64,000 nt of DNA from JAAFHZ01 sp964247085. Lineage in GTDB: Bacteria > Cyanobacteriota > Cyanobacteriia > Cyanobacteriales > Chamaesiphonaceae. Positions within the stretch are counted from its first letter, which is position 1. The number at the start of each line of letters is the position of its first letter. Positions 33,654 through 41,727 of this stretch are shown here, one piece after another. The notes beneath the pieces were generated by a model, which did not search any database, was not told where the DNA came from, and saw nothing but the letters and a program-made list of their open reading frames with translations. Both the position numbers and the translations under genes were made by a program. The stretch spans positions 1 through 64,000 of the forward strand of contig CAXTSX010000008.1 in NCBI GenBank assembly GCA_964247085.1. The letters run 5' to 3'.

Positions 33654-34044
33654 ATCAGTCGATTTGCAAATCTCTGTCCGGTCTCTGGGCTTAGATCGGA
33701 TTGAGAGACACCTTATAATTTGTGCGGATGCCAGCAAACCAAAATGTATCGATCGAGCAGCTAGTTTGATCTCTTGGGACTATCTGAAGCACAGATTGCA
33801 AGAACTAGGGCTAGTCCAGCCCCAATCCGATCGCCCCAGTTGTGTTTTTCGCACGAAAGCCAACTGCTTGCGGGTTTGTCAGCAAGGGCCAATTATGGTG
33901 GTTTATCCCGATGGCGTTTGGTACCACTCCGCCACCCCAGCAGTGATTGAGCAAATTATCCAAGAACATATTCTCAATAATCAAGTTGTTTCGGCCTATG
34001 CTTTTGTTCAGCAGCCACTTTTGGCTCATATTGATCATGTATAA
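33637..34044 (+). CDS. (2Fe-2S) thioredoxin-like ferredoxin domain protein
   Basis: About 135 residues from ATG 33637 (MARKDESVDLQISVRSLG), overlapping the TerC-family gene by 17 bases. Four cysteines fit a thioredoxin-like [2Fe-2S] ferredoxin: LIICADASKPKC, then SCVFRTKANCLRVCQQGPIMVVYPDGVWYHSA, where NCxxxCxxGPxxxVYPxGxWY is the family signature. Probably a soluble electron carrier; partner unknown. Confidence 0.85.
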   Translation: MARKDESVDLQISVRSLGLDRIERHLIICADASKPKCIDRAASLISWDYLKHRLQELGLVQPQSDRPSCVFRTKANCLRVCQQGPIMVVYPDGVWYHSATPAVIEQIIQEHILNNQVVSAYAFVQQPLLAHIDHV

Positions 34045-34173
34045 GTGGAGCAAAGTGTTCCAGTGTACTTAATAAACCGTACAATTACCTAGTGGATTTG
34101 TGTGTGATTTTCACATCATGGTTTAAGCCTGCCAGATAATGCCAAACTTAGTTGATAAGATAGCCCAAAAATC

Positions 34174-34821
34174 ATGAAAGCGTTTAACAGCAAAAATCAA
34201 AAGAAATTGTTGCTGGTTGATGATGATCCCAATCTAATTTTGTTAGTCAAAGACTATCTGGAGTTTCGGGGATACGAAGTTGTTACCGCCGAAAATGGCC
34301 GAGAGGCACTAGAGATTTTGGCTAGCGAACTGCCGGATATGATCATCTGCGATATTATGATGCCGGAAATGGATGGCTATGGGTTCGTGGCAGAGCTGCG
34401 TAAACAAAATCAAGCTAGTTGGATTCCGGTACTATTCTTATCGGCCAAGGGTCAAAGTCAAGATCGGATTAAGGGTCTGAACTTAGGCGCGGATGTCTAT
34501 ATGGTCAAGCCCTTTGAGCCAGAGGAATTGGTGGCTCAGGTGGAATCCTCACTCAAACAATCGGGTCGATTGATTCAGCATGGCGATACTGGGACTCTCA
34601 ATGACACGATGATTCAGGTGAATCCGTCAGTGGAGTTAACGCCCACGGAAGTTAAGGTGGTGCAGCTAGTAGCTAAAGGATTGGCCAATAAAGATATTGC
34701 CCAACAGATGAGCCTCAGTCAAAGAACTGTGGAAAGCCATGTTTCCAATATGTTGGGCAAGACTGGCTTAAATAACCGCACGGAGTTGGCGCGGTGGGCG
34801 ATCGAATGCCGGATGGCTTAG
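34174..34821 (+). CDS. NarL-family response regulator of the Rre1/Ycf29 type
   Basis: DNA-binding response regulator of 215 residues. Receiver domain 11-130 with acidic pocket LLVDDDP, phospho-acceptor Asp60 in IICDIMMPEMDG, and Lys in MVKPF; LuxR-type helix-turn-helix at about 149-212 (LTPTEVKVVQLVAKGLANKDIAQQ ... SQRTVESHVSNML). Overall form and the TVESHVSNMLGKTGL stretch resemble cyanobacterial Rre1, the homologue of plastid Ycf29, which controls stress and heat-shock genes. No histidine kinase is adjacent. Confidence 0.85.
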   Translation: MKAFNSKNQKKLLLVDDDPNLILLVKDYLEFRGYEVVTAENGREALEILASELPDMIICDIMMPEMDGYGFVAELRKQNQASWIPVLFLSAKGQSQDRIKGLNLGADVYMVKPFEPEELVAQVESSLKQSGRLIQHGDTGTLNDTMIQVNPSVELTPTEVKVVQLVAKGLANKDIAQQMSLSQRTVESHVSNMLGKTGLNNRTELARWAIECRMA

Positions 34822-34908
34822 TGCGCAATGGGAATTGTTCCGCCAATTAGCCCTGCTCATTAGCCTAATTGGTTGGCCATAATCGCAATATCTCTTGAAT
34901 TGTCGATT

Positions 34909-35640
34909 ATGACCTACAGCCTGCGGATTACGGACATGCCAGTGGATGAAAGACCACGGGAAAGGCTGCTATCGCATGGAGCCAAACAACTCAGTACCGC
35001 CGAGCTAATGGCGATCTTATTAGGTACCGGACAAGGACCGGGTAAGCTGTCTGCGGTGGGGTTAGGAACCTATATTTTGTCGCAATTAGGACAGTCCCAG
35101 CGCGATCCGCTCGAAAAGTTGCGCGAAATTACCCCGGCTGAGCTGACCACAATTCTCGGAGTAGGTCCGGCCAAAGCAGCTACCATCTTGGCTGGCATTG
35201 AACTAGGCAAAAGAACTTTTCAAATTAAACCGGGCGAAAAGACAATTATTGATAGTCCGGGGGCGGCAGCAGCGGTTTTAAGTCATGACTTGATGTGGAT
35301 GACGCAGGAAAAATTTGCAGTGGTGTTACTCGATGTCAAAAATCGGTTATTGGGTAATCACATTATTACGATCGGCACTGCCACCGAGACTCTTGCTCCA
35401 CCCCGAGAAATTTTTCGGGAAGTGCTACGTCAAGGAGCCACTCGGGTAATTGTGGCGCACAATCACCCCAGCGGTAGCCTGGATCCCAGTGCGGAGGATC
35501 TGAGTTTGACTAAACAGTTGTTAGCTGGTTCTGAATTGTTGAATATTCCGCTCCTCGACCATCTGATTTTGGGTAATGGTGATTGGAGTAGCCTGCGCCA
35601 GACCACTGATCTGTGGCAGGCTTATCCCCAAGCGGCTTAG
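34909..35640 (+). CDS. radC: RadC-family JAB-domain protein
   Basis: A 243-residue protein from ATG 34909 (MTYSLRITDMPVDERPRERLL); the earlier ATG 34873 adds twelve residues of low quality. N-terminal helix-hairpin-helix (GVGPAKAATILAGIELGKR) and a C-terminal JAB/MPN metal site with the HNHPSGSLDPSAED motif (HxHPSG...D) near residue 186. Once thought a DNA-repair protein, its biochemical role is unknown; the JAB motif suggests a metal-dependent hydrolase. Confidence 0.9.
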   Translation: MTYSLRITDMPVDERPRERLLSHGAKQLSTAELMAILLGTGQGPGKLSAVGLGTYILSQLGQSQRDPLEKLREITPAELTTILGVGPAKAATILAGIELGKRTFQIKPGEKTIIDSPGAAAAVLSHDLMWMTQEKFAVVLLDVKNRLLGNHIITIGTATETLAPPREIFREVLRQGATRVIVAHNHPSGSLDPSAEDLSLTKQLLAGSELLNIPLLDHLILGNGDWSSLRQTTDLWQAYPQAA

Positions 35641-35642
35641 AG

Positions 35643-37661
35643 CTAGGTGCTAACTGGCGGGGTCAGGATCCGATCGATCATATTTTCCGGCACTTCTTGC
35701 AGATGATGATCCGCCCAAGTGAAGCAGCCGACCCCCAAAGATAGAGAGCGTAGCTCCACAATAAAATTTTGCATTTCGGCTTGAGGCAGATAGGCATCCA
35801 CTACATCCCAGCGAGTCCAGCCCACTTTGGTATCGTAGCCCAAGATTTGGCCACGATGGCCGCTGACTAGTTGCAAAACCTTGGCGGTGAATTCTTCGGG
35901 AACGGAGATTTGAATGGTTTCGATCGGCTCCAATAAAGTAGGCTGGCATTTCTGCATGCCTTCGGTCATGGCCAACCGGGCGGCATTTTTAAAGGCTTGC
36001 TCCGAACTATCCACAGCGTGATAAGAACCATTGGTGAGGGTCACCGCCAAATCCACCACCGGGAAGCCCAGCGGGCCGTGAGCGAGGTAGTCCCGCACGC
36101 CAGTTTCGACACCAGGAATATATTGCTTCGGCACGGCACCACCGACAATCTTTTCTTGGAAGCTAAAGCCTGTTCCCCTGGGCAGCGGCTGGATATTTAA
36201 ATAGACATCTCCAAACTGTCCATGACCGCCGGACTGGTGTTTGTAACGACCATGGCTGTCGGCCAGGGGTTGCCTGATGGTTTCTTTGTAGGCAATCTGG
36301 GGCAAATGAGTTTGCATTGGTAAGTTATATTTGCGGCGCAGTCGATCGAGCGTCACTTGCAAATGAATCTCGCCCTGTCCCCAGAGAATGACTTCGTGGG
36401 TGTCGCCATGCTGTTCCCAGTGGAGTGCCGGATCTTCTTCACAGATTTTGCTCAAAGCTGCACTGAGTTTCACTTCATGATTGCGGTTGCTGGGGACGAT
36501 CGCTAGGGCATAGACCGGTGGTAGTGGTGTAGCTGTCGGTAAATCGTGTGTGATGGGTCGATTGCTGAGAGTGGTGCCAGTCTTTACCCCTTCTAGCCGT
36601 CCTAAGGCCACGATTTCACCGGCCTGGGCCATCTGGAGGCTGTGACTCTGTTGACCTTGCAGTCGATAAATACCGCTAGTCCTGATCCCATTAAGGGTCA
36701 TGCCATCGGTCAACATTCCTTGCCAGACTCGCACCAGCGACATTTTGCCACCTTGGAGGGTATAGAAAGTCTTGAGCACCTGTGCCATCACCCCATCACC
36801 AAGTTTTAGATCGCGGCGGGTGGCGGTGGCACTAGCATCGGGCGCTTCGCGCACTAGGGCTTGCAGCAACGACAGCACCCCATAGTCTCTGTCTGTCTCA
36901 CCCAAACAGACCGGGACTACTAAATCGGCACCCAATTCCAAGCGCAGGTCGCGCATAATATCAGCGGAGCTAGGTTCGATTTCGTCTAATAACTTCTCGA
37001 GTAAGTGGTCATCAAAGTTGGCTAGTTCTTCTAGCATTTCGGTGCGGGCTACTTTTTCGGCAATCTGCAAATGAGCGGGAAAAGCAACAGGTTTGTTGCT
37101 ACCAGACTGATAGTGATAGGCTTGTTCGGTCACTAGATCGATGAATCCCAACAGTTCGGTGCCTTGCTGAATGGGATACTGATGGGCAATCAGGGGACGG
37201 CTAGAAACGTGCTGTAAAGCATGAAGTAAATCAATGAATTCGACGTTCGATCGATCCATTTTGTTGACAAATACTAAATGGGGGATTTCCCAGTCGTCTA
37301 AAAATTTAAATAGGGGAGAGAGAGTCAAAGCTCTTTCAATCACTGGCTCACAGACTATGACAGCGATATCCACACCCGTCAGAGCATTGTAGGTTTCTTG
37401 ACTGAATTCGATCGAACCGGGGCAATCAATAAAAGTGAACTGCACGTCTTCGTAGGTAGCAGTGGCCGCAGTAATTTCGACACTCATCTGTCGATCGCGG
37501 GCTTCCGGGATGTTATCCCCCACAGTATTGCGGTTTTTGACTTGTCCTTTGCGCGAAATACTGTGGGTAAGGGCGAGAATGCTTTCTAGTAATGTCGTTT
37601 TGCCACTGAGATAGGGGCCAACTAGGCCCACGTTACAGATCCGGCTGCTGCTGGCTTTCAT
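35643..37661 (-). CDS. Elongation factor G-like GTPase (EF-G homologue)
   Basis: A 672-residue translational GTPase from ATG 37661 (MKASSSRICNVGLVGPYLSGKTTLL); longer forms are unlikely. G1 GPYLSGKT at 15-22, G3 FIDCPGS (DCPG in place of the usual DTPGH), G4 NKMD. Domains II to V follow, including the domain IV stretch GRYKHQSGGHGQFGDV and the domain V VPEEFTAKVLQLVSGHRGQILGYD. The DCPG variant and the length mark it as the second, non-canonical EF-G-like protein of cyanobacteria rather than FusA. Exact role unknown. The next gene on this strand upstream is psaL, 390 bases away. Confidence 0.88.
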   Translation of the reverse strand: MKASSSRICNVGLVGPYLSGKTTLLESILALTHSISRKGQVKNRNTVGDNIPEARDRQMSVEITAATATYEDVQFTFIDCPGSIEFSQETYNALTGVDIAVIVCEPVIERALTLSPLFKFLDDWEIPHLVFVNKMDRSNVEFIDLLHALQHVSSRPLIAHQYPIQQGTELLGFIDLVTEQAYHYQSGSNKPVAFPAHLQIAEKVARTEMLEELANFDDHLLEKLLDEIEPSSADIMRDLRLELGADLVVPVCLGETDRDYGVLSLLQALVREAPDASATATRRDLKLGDGVMAQVLKTFYTLQGGKMSLVRVWQGMLTDGMTLNGIRTSGIYRLQGQQSHSLQMAQAGEIVALGRLEGVKTGTTLSNRPITHDLPTATPLPPVYALAIVPSNRNHEVKLSAALSKICEEDPALHWEQHGDTHEVILWGQGEIHLQVTLDRLRRKYNLPMQTHLPQIAYKETIRQPLADSHGRYKHQSGGHGQFGDVYLNIQPLPRGTGFSFQEKIVGGAVPKQYIPGVETGVRDYLAHGPLGFPVVDLAVTLTNGSYHAVDSSEQAFKNAARLAMTEGMQKCQPTLLEPIETIQISVPEEFTAKVLQLVSGHRGQILGYDTKVGWTRWDVVDAYLPQAEMQNFIVELRSLSLGVGCFTWADHHLQEVPENMIDRILTPPVST

Positions 37662-38047
37662 GACTGAACCTCTAGGAGGATGAGAAATGGATGAGCAGAA
37701 GTCAGCGATTCCGAATGGTTGCCCGGGAGTCCCCGATGGAGGACTATGGATACTCCCCAAATTTGGTCGGCGGGGGGCAAGGATTGGTTTTTTTCACCAA
37801 CATCTGCGGGTAGCAGCGCTCTTGATTAAATATTTTCTAACGGAGCACTACCTGCGGATACAGTCTGTATTTAATTTTGCTAATATTTATGTCTCTCACA
37901 GTAGGCTTAATCGTTGTTGGTTCGATCGTATTTCTACAGAACTTAATAATCATCATTGATGCATATTCTTGACCCTGGAACAAAATACCAAAAAATTAGA
38001 GGCGTATTGCCATACGCCTCTATTGGAAGATATTTGGACTACAACTT
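37662..38047. other. Gene-free stretch between EF-G-like gene and psaL
   Basis: 386 bases with no supported gene. A frame encoding 90 residues on the plus strand (37687-37959) shows no family features and is probably chance. The only recognisable element is the psaL terminator hairpin at 37988-38021. The promoter of the EF-G-like gene should lie here. Confidence 0.6.
37988..38021 (-). terminator. Intrinsic terminator of the psaF-psaJ-psaL transcript
   Basis: Perfect 10-base stem AGAGGCGTAT / ATACGCCTCT (37998-38007 and 38012-38021) with a TGCC loop; reading the minus strand it is followed by AATTTTTTGG. It lies 27 bases after the psaL stop. Confidence 0.88.
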
Positions 38048-38521
38048 TTAAAAAGGAGCCAAACTATTAAGCATAGGAATATTAGCCAATAATACATAGC
38101 CAAAACCCGCACCGCCCATGCCACCAATCAAAAAGCCAGTAGTAAACTCATTCCAACCCGCTTGACCTTTGAGGTCGGCAGGCATGTTCGGAACAGTCAC
38201 ACTAGCTAAAGGAGGCGCAGGCATGACACTGGAGTACAGTGATAAGCAAACAGTCAAAATTACTACCAAGCCAATAGTTGCCAGCAAACCGGACAAATGG
38301 GCATGTTCGCCGTTCCGCTGTGGACCTAGCAAAGTGAAAGGACCAATTAGCAAATAGCCATGTGCCATGCCTACTTCTAAGCCCCGGCGCTGTGCCGATA
38401 GACCTTGACGGTAAGCAGGTAAATTGCTGATAAAAGCTTTAACAATACCGGAGGCATTGACCGGAGTTGCTAAGTTACCGATTTGGCTGTCGCCAACATT
38501 AGTTACAACTTGATTAGGCAT
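38048..38521 (-). CDS. psaL: Photosystem I reaction centre subunit XI (PsaL)
   Basis: A 157-residue thylakoid membrane subunit needed for photosystem I trimer formation. Recognised by GNLATPVNASGIVKAFISNLPAYRQGLSAQRRGLEVGMAHGYLLIGPFTLLGPQRN, followed by two hydrophobic spans (SGLLATIGLVVILTVCLSLYS; FLIGGMGGAGFGYVLLANIP). The ATG at 38521 has an AGAGAGG ribosome site. It is the last gene of psaF-psaJ-psaL, separated from psaJ by a hairpin. Confidence 0.95.
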   Translation of the reverse strand: MPNQVVTNVGDSQIGNLATPVNASGIVKAFISNLPAYRQGLSAQRRGLEVGMAHGYLLIGPFTLLGPQRNGEHAHLSGLLATIGLVVILTVCLSLYSSVMPAPPLASVTVPNMPADLKGQAGWNEFTTGFLIGGMGGAGFGYVLLANIPMLNSLAPF

Positions 38522-38553
38522 TAGGAACCTCTCTAATAAAGATTAAATATTAT

Positions 38554-38587
38554 GGTGATAAATAGCGCCTGAGCGTTATTTATCACC
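38554..38587 (-). promoter_or_regulatory. Long hairpin between psaJ and psaL
   Basis: Arms GGTGATAAATAGCGC (38554-38568) and GCGTTATTTATCACC (38573-38587) pair over 15 bases with one mismatch and a 4-base loop. On the transcribed strand it is followed by ATAATATTT rather than a T run, so it may be a weak terminator, an attenuator or an RNA-processing site that sets psaL level relative to psaF-psaJ. Confidence 0.6.
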
Positions 38588-38593
38588 GTTTCA

Positions 38594-38719
38594 CTACAAA
38601 GGATGAAAGAGGAGATCGGGGAAGAAGCGATTGAATTCAATCAAAATCCCAGCAGTGAAGGTCATCCACAGGGCGGCTACTACTGGTGCAGTGCTCAAAA
38701 ATTTAACGAAGTGATCCAT
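38594..38719 (-). CDS. psaJ: Photosystem I reaction centre subunit IX (PsaJ)
   Basis: A 41-residue single-span thylakoid protein that stabilises PsaF. The minus strand encodes MDHFVKFLSTAPVVAALWMT followed by FTAGILIEFNRFFPDLLFHPL, matching PsaJ, which normally ends in FTAGILIEFNRFxPDLLFHP. A GGAGA ribosome site precedes the ATG. It follows psaF by 42 bases, as in most cyanobacteria (psaFJ operon). Too short for ordinary gene finders. Confidence 0.95.
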   Translation of the reverse strand: MDHFVKFLSTAPVVAALWMTFTAGILIEFNRFFPDLLFHPL

Positions 38720-38761
38720 GAATGGTTCTCCAGAATTGATGTCGTGAGTCAATAACTATTT

Positions 38762-39259
38762 CTAGCGGGGAGAAACAGTGATTTCTGATTCTTTAGCAAT
38801 CAGTTCGCCAGAAGCAAACTCTTTAAAGGCGGCTAGTGGCCAGAGGGGACCTTGAGCCATGCAGCTAACTGCCAAAGGTAAATCGATGATGATTTCTTTT
38901 TCTTCAGCTTTACCACTCTTCCGAGCAGCGATGATGTAAGCCCGGCCTACCCAGCCAATCCAACCGGCAATGTATAGGAACATCACACCAGGAATTAAGA
39001 AATCACCAGCGCGATCGAGCCGACCATCAACGATCAGGTGAGGCAGACCTTCTGGACCACAAAGAGCTTGAGAATAACGCTCAAAGCGTTTTTTACCCGA
39101 ATCAGGGTCTGATGTAGTGTTCCGTGCAGTCGCCGCCCGTTGTTGAAACGCGCTAGACTCACTGCAAGGTACTAACCCAGCTACTTCAGAAGCATTAACT
39201 GAAGGCGCAAAGTTGAACCACAGGCAGACAGCAAAAATAATACCTAAAATTTTTCGCAT
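38762..39259 (-). CDS. psaF: Photosystem I reaction centre subunit III (PsaF)
   Basis: Plastocyanin/cytochrome c6-docking subunit, 165 residues from ATG 39259 (MRKILGIIFAVCLWFNFAPSVNA), which gives a thylakoid-lumen signal peptide; a longer ATG 39304 is unlikely. The mature protein has VAGLVPCSES, FERYSQALCGPEGLPHLIVDGR, a membrane span FLIPGVMFLYIAGWIGWVGR and a C-terminal hydrophobic region (IIIDLPLAVSCMAQGPLWPLAAFKEF). Divergent from tsaD, an arrangement kept across cyanobacteria. Confidence 0.96.
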   Translation of the reverse strand: MRKILGIIFAVCLWFNFAPSVNASEVAGLVPCSESSAFQQRAATARNTTSDPDSGKKRFERYSQALCGPEGLPHLIVDGRLDRAGDFLIPGVMFLYIAGWIGWVGRAYIIAARKSGKAEEKEIIIDLPLAVSCMAQGPLWPLAAFKEFASGELIAKESEITVSPR

Positions 39260-39302
39260 CGCGATTGTTTCCTTTTGCAACAAAACACAAAGTTTTATGT
39301 AC

Positions 39303-39322
39303 AAAGCACCAATTGGTGCTTT
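39303..39322. promoter_or_regulatory. Perfect 20-bp palindrome upstream of psaF
   Basis: AAAGCACCAATTGGTGCTTT is identical on both strands and lies 44 bases before the psaF start, in the psaF/tsaD divergent region. It could be a dimeric regulator site or an RNA hairpin in the psaF leader. No known site was matched. Confidence 0.5.
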
Positions 39323-39416
39323 GATCTTGATATAGGCACTATGCCCAAATAACTCAGCTAAAAGTTGAGCTATGGTGAATATAGTACTGAACCATCTGAC
39401 AATAAATTATCAGCTA

Positions 39417-40463
39417 ATGCCAACAGTTTTATCGATTGAAACAAGTTGTGACGAAACTTCGGTGGCAATTGTAAATAAACGTGAAGTTCTGAGTCAGGTA
39501 ACGGCTAGTCAAATCTCTACTCATGCCCCTTTTGGCGGAGTCGTACCCGAGATTGCTTCGCGCGAGCATTTGGAAACGGTGAATTATGTGATCGCTCAAG
39601 CCCTGACTGAGTCTGGGTTAGGTTGGTCGGCGATCGATGGGGTGGCCGTGACGGCAGCGCCGGGTTTGGTGGGGGCTTTGCTGATTGGGATGACGGCTGC
39701 TAAAACTTTGGCAATTTTGCATAATAAACCCTTAATTGGGGTGCATCACCTAGAAGGTCATATTTATGCTAACTATCTGAGTGAGCCAGATTTGCAGCCG
39801 CCGTTTTTAAGTTTGCTGGTTTCCGGTGGTCATACCAGTCTGATTCATGTGCAAGATTGTGGCGTTTATGAACAGTTGGGTGAAACTCGTGATGATGCGG
39901 CGGGCGAGGCTTTTGATAAAGTAGCTCGGCTGCTGAAACTACCTTATCCCGGCGGACCGGAGATCGATCGACTAGCCACTCAAGGCAACCCTCATAAATA
40001 TCCTTTACCTGAAGGGAATGTTTCGCTGCCCACCGGTGGCTTTCACCGTTATGACTCTAGTTTTAGTGGTGTGAAGACGGCGGTTTTGCGGTTGGTGCAA
40101 AAGTTAGAACTGACTGAGCCGGAGTTGCCAGTGGCCGATATCGCAGCGAGTTTTCAGCAGAGTGTGGCGCGGGCGCTCACGAAGAGAGTCATCAACTGTG
40201 CTTTGGATTATGGCTTAACCACCATTACAGTGGGCGGTGGGGTGGCGGCGAATAGCTGCTTACGCCAGCATTTGCAGGAGGCTGGAGCTGCTCAGGGCTG
40301 GCGGGTGATTTTTCCGCCACTGAAATACTGTACGGATAATGCCGCGATGATTGGCTGTGCGGCGGCGGATCATTTGGGTCGTGGTCATGTGTCTTCGTTG
40401 GATTTGGCTGTTCGATCGCGGTTGCCAATTACGGAAGTGATGAAACTATACGAGAAAGATTAG
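39417..40463 (+). CDS. tsaD: tRNA N6-adenosine threonylcarbamoyltransferase (TsaD)
   Basis: Catalyses the last step of t6A formation at position 37 of ANN-decoding tRNAs, with TsaB, TsaC and TsaE. 348 residues from ATG 39417 (MPTVLSIETSCDETSVAIV); the ATG at 39372 adds fifteen residues not typical of the family. Metal ligands H111 and H115 in HHLEGHIYA, SGGHTSL phosphate loop, GEAFDKVARLL, and KYCTDNAAMIG at the C-terminal metal site. Adjacent to psaF as in other cyanobacteria. Confidence 0.95.
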   Translation: MPTVLSIETSCDETSVAIVNKREVLSQVTASQISTHAPFGGVVPEIASREHLETVNYVIAQALTESGLGWSAIDGVAVTAAPGLVGALLIGMTAAKTLAILHNKPLIGVHHLEGHIYANYLSEPDLQPPFLSLLVSGGHTSLIHVQDCGVYEQLGETRDDAAGEAFDKVARLLKLPYPGGPEIDRLATQGNPHKYPLPEGNVSLPTGGFHRYDSSFSGVKTAVLRLVQKLELTEPELPVADIAASFQQSVARALTKRVINCALDYGLTTITVGGGVAANSCLRQHLQEAGAAQGWRVIFPPLKYCTDNAAMIGCAAADHLGRGHVSSLDLAVRSRLPITEVMKLYEKD

Positions 40464-40623
40464 CCTGTTTACTGGATTTTCTATCGGTGGCGGTTGTTGG
40501 TATTATATTTGTCTATTAATTTAAGATATAGATATTATGATTTATTGACATAATCTCGATCGAAGACTTTTCCGGTAAGTTCTGGCCATCATTAAACTCT
40601 CAACTGGGGAGGACTGTCCTGCC

Positions 40624-41727
40624 ATGAAACATATTTTGTTTGTTTTGCCCTATCTGGAACTTGGTGGTACCGAGAAACAGGCTTTCAGTTTAATGAATAG
40701 CCTCCAGCAGCATTATCATGTCTCGCTGCTGGCTCCAGATGGGCGGGGCGCGGCTCCTTTTCGGCAAGCCGGATTTGACCATCAAGAATTTCCCCGCCTG
40801 GAAGAGAATCTATGGGTAGGGGTGAGGCAATTTCGACGTTCTTTGTTGGTTATTCATCGGCAGAGATCGATCGACTTGGTGCATGTTCATGCTGCTCATG
40901 AGCTGACTTCGTTGGTGAAAATGTTTTTACCGGGGGTGCCGGTGGTGTTGACGGTGCATGGTTATCATGGCAGTCAAAGCCCGTTGAGTTATCGGTTGGC
41001 GGCAATTTTTGGAAACTGGTTTGCCGATCGAGTGATTGTGGTGTCCAGGTCGGAGCGAGACTTGTTGGCTGTCAATCATCTGCGAGCTGCTAAAACTACG
41101 CTAATTTATAATGGTGTAGCGGAACCACGGATCGATCTGGTCAAGGCTGATCAGTTTTCGGAGGAGTTAGCGTTGGGGATGACTGACCAGTTCTTGATTG
41201 GTACAGTGGCGCGTTTGAGTGAAGCCAAGGGCTTGGCGTATTTGCTAGAAGCGATGGCTCATTTGATCGATCGACATCCCTACATTAAGTTGGTAATTGC
41301 GGGTGATGGGGAGCTGCGGGATAGTCTGCCGCAAATTGCTGATGATCTGGGTATTCGTCAGCAGGTAGTTTTTGCTGGATATCTGCCGGATGTCCAAAAT
41401 TTAATGTATTGCTTTGACATTTTTGTTTTACCTTCTTTGCAAGAGGCTTTGCCGCTGGCTAGTGCGGAGGCGATGTCGATGGGGAAGGCGATTGTGGCTA
41501 CTAATGTGGGTGGGATGCCGGAGCAGGTGGCTGATGGCCAAACTGGTTTTATTGTGCCGCCGCAGGATGCTCTGGCTTTAGCAGCGGGGATCGATCGATT
41601 AATTTCTGACCCGGTGTTGCTGACAGATTTTGGGAAACGCGGCTATGCCAGATATCGAGAGAAATTTGCTTTGTCGGGAATGCTAACTAATACTGTTGAT
41701 GTTTATGAAGAAGCGCTGATTAGTTAA
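40624..41727 (+). CDS. Family 4 glycosyltransferase
   Basis: A GT-B retaining glycosyltransferase of 367 residues. N-terminal LVLPYLELGGTEKQAFSLMNSL with the GGTE loop, mid VHGYHGSQSPLSYRLAAIFGNWFADRVIVVSRSERDLL, and C-terminal IGTVARLSEAKGLAYLLEAM, FAGYLPDVQNLM, then LPSLQEALPLASAEAMSMGKAIVATNVGGMPE, whose E-x7-E element is the donor site. First gene of the glycan cluster; the next gene starts at the base after its stop, so they are cotranscribed. Sugar and acceptor unknown. Confidence 0.92.
   Translation: MKHILFVLPYLELGGTEKQAFSLMNSLQQHYHVSLLAPDGRGAAPFRQAGFDHQEFPRLEENLWVGVRQFRRSLLVIHRQRSIDLVHVHAAHELTSLVKMFLPGVPVVLTVHGYHGSQSPLSYRLAAIFGNWFADRVIVVSRSERDLLAVNHLRAAKTTLIYNGVAEPRIDLVKADQFSEELALGMTDQFLIGTVARLSEAKGLAYLLEAMAHLIDRHPYIKLVIAGDGELRDSLPQIADDLGIRQQVVFAGYLPDVQNLMYCFDIFVLPSLQEALPLASAEAMSMGKAIVATNVGGMPEQVADGQTGFIVPPQDALALAAGIDRLISDPVLLTDFGKRGYARYREKFALSGMLTNTVDVYEEALIS

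Noticed and set aside
37687..37959. Open frame of 90 residues upstream of the EF-G-like gene
   Set aside because: No domain or conserved pattern, overlaps the likely promoter and 5' end of the EF-G-like gene, and composition is unlike neighbours.
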